From Tepidisphaeraceae bacterium (GTDB lineage: Bacteria; Planctomycetota; Phycisphaerae; Tepidisphaerales; Tepidisphaeraceae), in assembly GCA_025450555.1 (NCBI GenBank), contig JANWHF010000270.1:1-9683 (forward strand): 9,683 bases of DNA. Direction: 5' to 3'. Under the pieces are notes generated by a model. It had not been told where the DNA came from. It searched no databases and saw only the letters and a program-made list of their open reading frames with translations. The translations under genes and the position numbers were made by a program. This document shows, piece after piece, positions 1-6,147 of this stretch (the first letter of the stretch is position 1; the number at the start of each line of letters is the position of its first letter).

Positions 1-32
1 CGTTGAATTTGATTCCATGGGTTTGATGTTGA

Positions 33-1808
33 ATGATAAGAACGATGGCGTCCAGTAGCGTGAATCTCGGTAAAATGTCACGAAATCCGGGCGCCGAATC
101 CGCTTCTGAGATCGGCCCCGCCGCCTTGCCCTGGGGCGATTTATCGGACGGTTTGCTGACGCCCGGCACCCGCGCTCCCATTGCCATCTTTATCATCACG
201 CGCAACGAGGAAGCCAATTTGCCCTATGCCCTGGCCAGCGTGCGCGACTGGGCGAAGGAAGTCTTCGTTCTCGATTCCGGCTCGACCGACAAGACTCGCG
301 AAATTGCCGAATCGATGGGAGCCCAATTCTTCTTCCGCGAATGGGACGGATACGTCAATCAAAAGAACTGGGGACTGGACAATCTTCCCTTCACCGCGCC
401 ATGGATCTTCATCCTCGATGCGGATGAAGCGATCACTCCGTCTCTTCGCCACGAAATCATCCGCATCGCCATCGAAAACCGCTGCCCGGAAAACGGCTTT
501 TACGTGAATCGGCATCTGCTTTTCATGGGCAAGCCGATCCGGCATTGCGGTTATTATCCGAGCTGGAACCTGCGCTTCTTTCGGCGCGGAAAAGCGCGCT
601 ATGAGCAGCGCGCGGTTCATGAGCACATGGTGACCGAGCCGCCGGTCGGCTATGTCAAAGGTGAGATGGAGCATTATGACCGGCGGGGGCTCGAGTACTA
701 CATCGCCAAGCACAACACCTACAGCACTCTCGAAGCGCGCGAGTATTACAACCTGCTGACCGGTCGCACCGCCGCCGCCGCGGGCAGCTTCTGGGGCGAT
801 CGGATGGAACGCCGGCGCTGGCTCAAGACGCGCGTCTGGCTCCGGCTGCCCTGCCGGTGGCTGGTGCGGTGGGTTTACATGTATCTCTTCAAGCTCGGCT
901 TACTCGATGGTCGGGCGGGATTTCAGTTTTGCCTGTTCATCAGCTCGTACGAGCACCAGATTACGCTTAAACTGCGAGAACTGATGCAGCAGAGCTCCGA
1001 GCCAGACATTCAGCCCAAGAAGGATATTTCCAAAGCGCCGCCGACTGCGCCGGTGGAAATCAAGCCCGCTCCCCCTGTGCCGCCGCCAGCATCCTCACCT
1101 CGGCCGATTGTCCAGCGGTTTGATATGACCGACCGCACGCCCTATCGGCTGGATGAATATGCCAAGCGCGTGCTCTGGGAAATGACTCGAGCCACGCTCT
1201 TTCGATTCTCGCCGCGCCGGGCCTACAAGTGGCGCAACATGCTGCTTCGCCTCTTTGGCGGCAAGATCGGTCGGCATGCCGAGGTCCGCGCCACCGCTCG
1301 CATCTTCCAGCCCTGGATGCTGGAGATGGCCGAGTGGAGCACGATCGGCGATTTCGTCGAAGTCTATAACCTCGGCCACATCAGCATTGGCAATCATTCG
1401 GTGGTGAGCCAGCGATCGCACCTGTGTGCGGGCACGCACGATTATCAATTGCCAAATCTTCCACTGCTTCGCCCGCCGATTCGCATCGGCGGCGGCGTCT
1501 GGGTCTGTGCCGATGCGTTTATTGGGCCGGGTGTGTCGATTGGCGATAACAGTGTGGTTGGGGCGCGGGCTGTGGTGACGCATGATGTCCCCAACGACGT
1601 CATCGTTGCAGGAAACCCGGCGAAGGTGATTAAGCCGCGCGTCATGCGATCGGAAATGGCTGTGGTCGCCCAAACGCTGGCGATTCAACTGCCGCACGCC
1701 ACGGAAGCGTCGGCGGAAAAAGCCGCGGAGAAATCCGGGCCCGCGCCTTCGGATCCGGCGCCGAGCGAAACTTCAAAATCAGATTCGGTTACAGCTTCAT
1801 CCGTTTGA
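33..1808 (+). CDS. Glycosyltransferase family 2 fused to WcaF-like hexapeptide acyltransferase
   Basis: Predicted bifunctional cytoplasmic or membrane-associated enzyme of lipopolysaccharide or exopolysaccharide assembly, 591 residues. Residues about 49-320 form a GT2 domain of the WaaE/KdtX type: a beta strand with ITRNEE (55-60), LDSGSTD (80-86), and the metal/nucleotide-sugar motif DADE (129-132). A Pro/Lys-rich linker spans about 322-358. Residues about 370-537 form a left-handed beta-helix acyltransferase resembling WcaF: FGGKIG (408-413), GTHDY (467-471, His469 the likely catalytic base), IGPGVSIGDNSVVGARAVV (497-515) and AGNPAKVIK (526-534). The last ~55 residues are Ala/Ser/Glu/Pro-rich and look disordered. 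An in-frame TGA at 30-32 precedes the first ATG; ATGs at 45 and 75 are alternatives and none has a clear Shine-Dalgarno. The acceptor and the acyl group are not deducible. The fusion is seen in the sequence; the dual function is inferred. Confidence 0.9.
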   Translation: MIRTMASSSVNLGKMSRNPGAESASEIGPAALPWGDLSDGLLTPGTRAPIAIFIITRNEEANLPYALASVRDWAKEVFVLDSGSTDKTREIAESMGAQFFFREWDGYVNQKNWGLDNLPFTAPWIFILDADEAITPSLRHEIIRIAIENRCPENGFYVNRHLLFMGKPIRHCGYYPSWNLRFFRRGKARYEQRAVHEHMVTEPPVGYVKGEMEHYDRRGLEYYIAKHNTYSTLEAREYYNLLTGRTAAAAGSFWGDRMERRRWLKTRVWLRLPCRWLVRWVYMYLFKLGLLDGRAGFQFCLFISSYEHQITLKLRELMQQSSEPDIQPKKDISKAPPTAPVEIKPAPPVPPPASSPRPIVQRFDMTDRTPYRLDEYAKRVLWEMTRATLFRFSPRRAYKWRNMLLRLFGGKIGRHAEVRATARIFQPWMLEMAEWSTIGDFVEVYNLGHISIGNHSVVSQRSHLCAGTHDYQLPNLPLLRPPIRIGGGVWVCADAFIGPGVSIGDNSVVGARAVVTHDVPNDVIVAGNPAKVIKPRVMRSEMAVVAQTLAIQLPHATEASAEKAAEKSGPAPSDPAPSETSKSDSVTASSV

Positions 1809-2544
1809 AAATAACTTGCGGGATCGAGCGGATGATCAGCATGATGTATCGCCAGAACCAGGGGGTATAGATCTTATTTCTGCGATGGCGCACCGCCTTC
1901 CACATATCGTCGGCCACTTTTTCCGGCTTGGCCACCAGAAACAGCCCCGGTAAACCCCACGTCATCGCGGTATCGACGAACCCCGGCTTGACCGTAACGA
2001 CATGAACATCTGACTTGAATAGCCGAACTCGCAGCCCTTCCAAATAAGTATCCAGCGCGGCTTTGGAAGATCCATAAATGTAATTGCTCTGCCGGCCCCG
2101 ATCGCCCGCTACGGAAGAGACGGCACAAATAAAGCCGCTCCTGATTTTCTCAAACTGCGCGGCAAACTGCTCCATTAGAAGCATGGGCGACGTGAAATTC
2201 GTGTCGATGGTTTTGCGCGCCGCCTCCGGATTCTTCTGGGCTTCGATCTGATCTGCCATGAATCCATAACAGAGCACCACGCCCGCCAGTTGGCAGCCAT
2301 CAGTAAAATATCCGTTGGCAAACTGCTCAAACGATTTGAATTTCAGCGCATCAAATTCGACTACGCGTGCCTTCGCACCGTATCGCACGCGCAGGTCCGC
2401 AGCCGTTCGCTCGGCTTCGGCCGTATCCCGCGCCGCGAGGATCAAGTCGGCTTTGTCCATCGCCCATCGGCGTGCCACCGCCTTTCCGATCCCTGATGTC
2501 GCGCCAAGAATCAGAACGCTTCCCGCATCACCCTTTGCACTCAT
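1789..2544 (-). CDS. DprE2-like short-chain dehydrogenase/reductase
   Basis: A 251-residue SDR resembling mycobacterial DprE2, the NAD(P)H-dependent partner that reduces the 2-keto intermediate made by DprE1 to complete ribose-to-arabinose epimerisation on polyprenyl phosphate. Visible motifs: nucleotide-binding GATSGIG (14-20), structural Asn116, catalytic Ser143/Ser144, and Tyr157-x3-Lys161 in YGSSK. The C-terminus (about 230-251, RYIMLIIRSIPQVIFKRMK) closely follows the amphipathic, Arg-rich end typical of DprE2, which may contact membrane. The start is ATG 2544, with GGAG seven bases upstream (2552-2555). The reading frame stays open upstream to 2976, but that part has no SDR character and lies over the preceding gene. 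Its ATG overlaps the stop of the DprE1-like gene as ATGA, so translation is probably coupled. Its 3' end overlaps the convergent glycosyltransferase gene by 20 bases. Substrate identity is inferred. Confidence 0.88.
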   Translation of the reverse strand: MSAKGDAGSVLILGATSGIGKAVARRWAMDKADLILAARDTAEAERTAADLRVRYGAKARVVEFDALKFKSFEQFANGYFTDGCQLAGVVLCYGFMADQIEAQKNPEAARKTIDTNFTSPMLLMEQFAAQFEKIRSGFICAVSSVAGDRGRQSNYIYGSSKAALDTYLEGLRVRLFKSDVHVVTVKPGFVDTAMTWGLPGLFLVAKPEKVADDMWKAVRHRRNKIYTPWFWRYIMLIIRSIPQVIFKRMKL

Positions 2545-3902
2545 GCCCGCGCTCCAATTCCCAGTCGCCGCGATAGCGAGGAGCTGAACCTGTTTTGCGG
2601 ATCGAGACTCGCCTTCACCTTCTCGAATTCGCTCGCACGCGGATACATCGCGCGAAAACTCTCGGCAGTCATGCAGGCGTCCTTCGCCAGATAAACCCGC
2701 CCGCCATGGCGTAGCACGATGGCGTCGAGCTGCCGAAGCAGATCGACCGTTTGCGTGCCGCGATTGGGAATATCCAGCGCCAGCGTTTGCCCCGGCATCG
2801 GAAACGAGAGCATGCCGCCGCTGGCCGGCCCCATTGTTTTCAAGACGGCCAGGAACGAGGCGCTTCGCGCAGAGGTGAGCTTTTCTAAAAGCTCGAGCAG
2901 ACAGGCGCGGGCGGTTTCGAGCGGAAAAACCGCCTGATATTGGAAGAACCCGCGACGCCCATAGCCGCGATTCCAATTGGAGATGGCGTCGAGCGGGTAG
3001 AAGAACGAGTCGTAATCGGCCAGTCGCCAGCCCGGAGGCTGTTTGTAGTAAAAGTGATTAAACAGCCGAACCGACAATGGCGAAACCGCAAAGCCCGGCA
3101 GGAAGAATGGAACCGCGCGTTTCTTCTTTTTCGGCGGCGCAAAGAGATTGTCGTGCTGCGTCTCCGACATCTCTTCCATCTTCGCGTGATTCGCGCGCAT
3201 CAGCACCGACCGCCCCATCGCTCCATGACGGGCCAGGCAGTCGATCCACGCGACTGAATACTCATAGTCCTTGTCATTACGGGCAAACAGCTCCAACGCC
3301 GCATCCAGATTCGGCGCCTTCTGATAATCGACACTTAGATAGGCAGATGCGACCTTGCGCATCTTGATCCGCGCGCTGAGAATGACGCCGGTCAATCCCA
3401 TGCCGCCCAGCGTTGCCCAGAAGGCATCGGTATTTTCGGTTCGCGAGCAGGTGAGAACCGTCCCATCGGCAATCAACAACTCGAATTGCTCGACGAAATT
3501 GGCAATCGATCCATCGCGATGATGATTTTTTCCATGCACATCCGCGGCAATCGCGCCGCCAACGGTGACAAATTTGGTGCCGGGCGTTACGGGAGGAAAG
3601 TAGCCGCGTGGCAGCAGGACTTGCAGCAGGTCTTCAAATGAAACGCCGCCTTCGCATTCCAAGACGCCGGTGCTGGGATCGATTGCCAGCAGCCTGTCGA
3701 ATTGCGTCTCGAGCAGCACCGAACCATTTTCATTGAGCGCTGCGTCACCGTAACTGCGCCCCAGGCCGCGCGGGATCAATGTCTTCTGCGCATTGGTCGT
3801 GAGGGAGCGCACCTCCGCGATCTTTTCCGGCCGAAAAACATCGGCCGCCTGACAAGGCGAATTTCCCCACCCCGCCAGCCTCATTTTCTTTGCGCGAATC
3901 AT
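2541..3902 (-). CDS. DprE1-like FAD-dependent oxidoreductase (polyprenylphospho-ribose 2-oxidase family)
   Basis: A 453-residue flavoprotein with an N-terminal FAD-binding (PCMH-type) domain and a C-terminal ALO/DprE1 substrate domain. Family signatures: PRGLGRSYGDAALN (44-57), PGTKFVTVGG (107-116), HGKNHH (123-128, His123 aligned to Mtb His132), SNWNRGYGRRGFFQYQ (308-323), and GGRVYLAKDACMTAESF (400-416) with Lys407 aligned to Mtb Lys418. In mycobacteria the enzyme oxidises C2 of decaprenylphosphoryl-ribose, and DprE2 then reduces it. The residue aligned to the benzothiazinone-reactive Cys387 is Ala375 (motif TLALDIP, 373-379). The start may be ATG 3902 or ATG 3884; neither has a clear Shine-Dalgarno, and an in-frame TAG lies just upstream of 3902. 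It sits 58 bases after the glcD stop and is stop/start coupled to the SDR gene. Family assignment is strong; the exact lipid-sugar substrate here is not known. Confidence 0.88.
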   Translation of the reverse strand: MIRAKKMRLAGWGNSPCQAADVFRPEKIAEVRSLTTNAQKTLIPRGLGRSYGDAALNENGSVLLETQFDRLLAIDPSTGVLECEGGVSFEDLLQVLLPRGYFPPVTPGTKFVTVGGAIAADVHGKNHHRDGSIANFVEQFELLIADGTVLTCSRTENTDAFWATLGGMGLTGVILSARIKMRKVASAYLSVDYQKAPNLDAALELFARNDKDYEYSVAWIDCLARHGAMGRSVLMRANHAKMEEMSETQHDNLFAPPKKKKRAVPFFLPGFAVSPLSVRLFNHFYYKQPPGWRLADYDSFFYPLDAISNWNRGYGRRGFFQYQAVFPLETARACLLELLEKLTSARSASFLAVLKTMGPASGGMLSFPMPGQTLALDIPNRGTQTVDLLRQLDAIVLRHGGRVYLAKDACMTAESFRAMYPRASEFEKVKASLDPQNRFSSSLSRRLGIGARA

Positions 3903-3960
3903 GCGGGCGAGATGCTACTCACGACGCCGATTTTCGCCAGCGACGGACTCTGCCTCTCGA

Positions 3961-5337
3961 TCAGAAATATTCCGCGATGCCCGCCACTTCAATCGGGTGC
4001 GGCTCATGTTTTCCCTGCCGTTCGGCGCACAGGCGCGGGCGCGGGAAGACTTTGCCGGGGTTCGATAGCCCAAGCGGATCGAAGGCAATGCGCACGCGCT
4101 GCATCGTCGCCAGATCAGGCTCGGCAAACATCTCGGGCATAAACTCGCGCTTTTCGATGCCGACACCATGTTCGCCGGTGATGGAGCCGCCGGCGCGGAC
4201 GCAGATGCGGAGGATCTCGCCGGCCAGTTCCTCAGCGCGCTGCTCCTGGCCTTCGATGCGACGATCGTAGAGCACGAGCGGATGGAGATTGCCATCGCCG
4301 GCATGGAAGACGTTGGCGACGCGCAGGCCGGTCGCGGCGCTGAGCTGTTGAATTTCTCGCAACACGCGCGGCAAGGCCGTGCGCGGAATCACGCCGTCTT
4401 GCACGATGTAGTTGGGCGAAATTCGACCGACTGCCGCGAAAGCTGATTTGCGCCCCTTCCAGATCGCGGCCCGCTCGGCATCACTGTGGGCGATGCGGAT
4501 TTCCCACGCGCCACACGCTCGGCAGATGTCGCTGACGTGACGCGTCAGCCAATCGACTTCTTCTTCTGTGCCATCCAGCTCGATCAGCAGCAGCCCATCG
4601 CATTGCGGATAACCGGCATGCACCGCAGCTTCGGCGGCGGCGATGCTCAGCCGGTCCATCATCTCCGCCGCGGCGGGAACAATGCCGGCGGCGATGATGT
4701 CGCTGACCGCCTGGCCCGCATGGTCGGTCGAGTCAAAAGCGGCCAGCATCGTCCGCACGGTTTGCGGCCGGCGCACGATACGCAGAACGATCCGCGTCGC
4801 GATGCCGAGTGTTCCTTCCGAGCCGACGAACATGCCGCACAGGTCATAACCCGGCGCGTCGCCGGTGGCGGAGCCGACGTGAATCAGAGAGCCATCCGGC
4901 AGCACGACGTCCATCGCCAGCACATGCGTCGTGGTGAAACCATATTTCAGGCAATGCGCGCCGCCCGAATTCTCGGCGACATTGCCGCCGATGGTGCAGA
5001 CCGATTGGGAGGATGGATCGGGGGCATAAAAGTAGCCATACGGTGCGACGCGCGCCGTCACATGCGCATTGATCACGCCCGGCTCGACTACCACACGTGC
5101 ATTGGCAAGATCAACCTCGAGAATGCGATTGAGCCGGGCAAGACTAATGACGATTCCGCCCTCGGCCGGAAGTGCCCCGCCGCTCAGACCCGTCCCTGAT
5201 CCGCGCGCGACGAATGGCACGCGATGCTGGTGACACAGCGCAACGATCTGCTGCACCGCCGATGCCGATTCCGGCAGTACGACTGCCGCCGGCACTTGGC
5301 GGAAATTGGTCAGGCCATCGCAGTCGTAAGTCCGCAA
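3961..5337 (-). CDS. glcD: Glycolate oxidase subunit GlcD-like FAD-linked oxidase
   Basis: FAD-linked oxidase that, by family, converts glycolate (or D-lactate) to glyoxylate (or pyruvate). Numbered from the TTG at 5337: FAD pyrophosphate loop RGSGTGLSGGA (45-55), CTIGGNVAENSGGAHCLKYG (114-133), VGSEGTLGI (171-179), HAGDGNLHP (345-353), GEHGVGIEK (388-396) and DPLGLSNPGKVFP (420-432). All are GlcD hallmarks. The visible 458 residues lack the usual first ~25-40. In-frame family-like sequence continues upstream to 5412 but without ATG, GTG or TTG, so the true start is unresolved. No glcE or glcF is in the window; a stand-alone D-2-hydroxyacid dehydrogenase is the main alternative. The Asn-Pro-Gly-Lys end is followed by a ~25-residue divergent tail. 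It shares the strand with an aminotransferase that can use its glyoxylate product. Confidence 0.88.
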   Translation of the reverse strand: MRTYDCDGLTNFRQVPAAVVLPESASAVQQIVALCHQHRVPFVARGSGTGLSGGALPAEGGIVISLARLNRILEVDLANARVVVEPGVINAHVTARVAPYGYFYAPDPSSQSVCTIGGNVAENSGGAHCLKYGFTTTHVLAMDVVLPDGSLIHVGSATGDAPGYDLCGMFVGSEGTLGIATRIVLRIVRRPQTVRTMLAAFDSTDHAGQAVSDIIAAGIVPAAAEMMDRLSIAAAEAAVHAGYPQCDGLLLIELDGTEEEVDWLTRHVSDICRACGAWEIRIAHSDAERAAIWKGRKSAFAAVGRISPNYIVQDGVIPRTALPRVLREIQQLSAATGLRVANVFHAGDGNLHPLVLYDRRIEGQEQRAEELAGEILRICVRAGGSITGEHGVGIEKREFMPEMFAEPDLATMQRVRIAFDPLGLSNPGKVFPRPRLCAERQGKHEPHPIEVAGIAEYF

Positions 5338-5412
5338 CTCCGCCGGCTCGGTCAGAAGCGACCCGCCGGCGACCAGTTTCCGCAGAGATTCAAGAAATTC
5401 AGGAGACGTGAT
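5338..5412 (-). other. In-frame N-terminal extension of glcD with no canonical start
   Basis: Twenty-five codons read ITSPEFLESLRKLVAGGS... then LLTEPAEL, directly continuous with LRTYDCDGL of glcD and matching the usual GlcD N-terminal helix plus 'T-x-P-x-x-L-R-x-Y-x-C-D-G' lead-in. The frame is closed by TAG at 5422-5424. Between that stop and TTG 5337 there is no ATG, GTG or TTG. The best-placed candidates are ATC (5410-5412) and ACG (5407-5409), just after a GGGAG (5416-5420). That the stretch is coding is inferred from its family resemblance; which codon initiates is unknown. Confidence 0.6.
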
Positions 5413-5438
5413 GGGCTCCCGCTAAGTCTCAAGACATA

Positions 5439-5948
5439 TTATTCAAAGACGAATTCCTGCCGATCGGCGGTGTTGAAGTATACCGTCGGCACTGGCACAT
5501 CCAGCAGCCGAAGATACAGGCATAGCTGCCCGCGATGATGCACCATGTGATTGAGGCTCCAGGTGCGATAGACCATCCACTTCGGGCGGGTGACGAAGAC
5601 TTGCGCGCCATTGCGCATGGTCCAAGGCCGATTGATCGTCGCCGGATCGAATTTCGCCACGGCCTCTTTCAAAGCGGCGACATTGCTGTCAAATCGCTCC
5701 AGCAGGTCGGCTTTGCTTTTGAGTTCCTTGGGCGGGCGCGGCGCGTTGGCGGCATCCAATTCATCCTGCGCCAAAGCAAACTGCATCCACTGCGGCAGAT
5801 ACGCAACGTGCAACGCTAGATTTCCCATCGCCATCGATTTGGCATGCGGCTTCCAGCCATACTTATCTTCCGGTAACGCTTCGAGCACGCTGCGCGTCAC
5901 CTTCAACTCGCGATCGAGATCGCTGAAGAGGATTTCCTTAAGATCCAT
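5439..5948 (-). CDS. DinB-family (four-helix bundle) protein
   Basis: A 169-residue protein of the DinB/YfiT-like superfamily, small four-helix proteins that usually bind a divalent metal through three His; several act as thiol-dependent S-transferases, but most are uncharacterised. His47 in LALHVAYLPQW (44-54) and the paired His134 and His138 in NHMVHHRGQL (133-142) match the metal triad; the NHxxHHRGQL motif is the family signature. The start is ATG 5948, with GGAG seven bases upstream (5956-5959). The frame is open further upstream to 6227, but that DNA is a near-palindromic element and carries no DinB features. It begins 23 bases after that element and ends 26 bases before the extended glcD frame, so co-transcription with glcD is likely. 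The DNA-damage link implied by the family name should not be assumed. Substrate unknown. Confidence 0.85.
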   Translation of the reverse strand: MDLKEILFSDLDRELKVTRSVLEALPEDKYGWKPHAKSMAMGNLALHVAYLPQWMQFALAQDELDAANAPRPPKELKSKADLLERFDSNVAALKEAVAKFDPATINRPWTMRNGAQVFVTRPKWMVYRTWSLNHMVHHRGQLCLYLRLLDVPVPTVYFNTADRQEFVFE

Positions 5949-5955
5949 GATGATG

Positions 5956-5959
5956 CTCC
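5956..5959 (-). promoter_or_regulatory. Shine-Dalgarno deciding the dinB start
   Basis: GGAG seven bases before ATG 5948 on the minus strand. It selects this start over the longer open frame reaching 6227. Confidence 0.6.
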
Positions 5960-5971
5960 AATCGGGTCCAA

Positions 5972-6115
5972 TTTTAGCCGCACGCCAGCGGGGCGCTTCG
6001 AGCGGGGCAACCCGCATTTGCTCCATTAAAGCGCCGAGCAACGTAACTTGCTCGTCGAGGATTGATCTTGCGCTCCAGACCCGCTGGACGCGCTCCGCAG
6101 GCGGAGCGGCTAAAA
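5972..6115. repeat. 144-base imperfect palindrome (MITE/REPIN-like or structured leader)
   Basis: The ends are perfect 10-base inverted repeats: TTTTAGCCGC at 5972-5981 and GCGGCTAAAA at 6106-6115. Reading inward, the arms continue to match at about 20 of the next 26 aligned positions (to about 6006 and 6080, with a one-base gap). At the exact centre is a perfect 7-base stem with 6-base loop (CGAGCAA 6035-6041, TTGCTCG 6048-6054). A second local hairpin, cgctccgc-ag-gcggagcg, lies at 6091-6108. It fills most of the gap between the aminotransferase stop and the dinB start. No target-site duplication is obvious, and no T-run follows on either strand as expected for an intrinsic terminator. A non-autonomous mobile repeat is the preferred reading; an RNA leader is the alternative. 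Confidence 0.7.
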
Positions 6116-6147
6116 GGGGCTGAAATGCGCCATTGCACCGGTGGTCG

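Noticed and set aside
2..58. An open frame reading VEFDSMGLMLNDKNDGVQ then TAG, possibly the tail of an upstream gene overlapping the first gene's start
   Set aside because: Only 18 codons lie inside the window and there is no family signal, so a gene end cannot be told from chance.
2545..2976. Upstream extension of the SDR frame to 2976
   Set aside because: It lies antisense-free but out of frame inside the DprE1-like gene and reads as low-complexity Arg/Ala-rich sequence with no SDR features. The ATG at 2544 with GGAG fits the family start.
4486..5199. A 237-codon plus-strand open frame opposite glcD
   Set aside because: It is antisense to a strongly conserved gene and Arg/Asp/His-rich without family features. 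High-GC codon bias creates such shadow frames.
6035..6108. Hairpins after the aminotransferase gene as an intrinsic terminator
   Set aside because: Neither hairpin is followed by a T-run on the minus strand, and both are parts of the larger palindrome.
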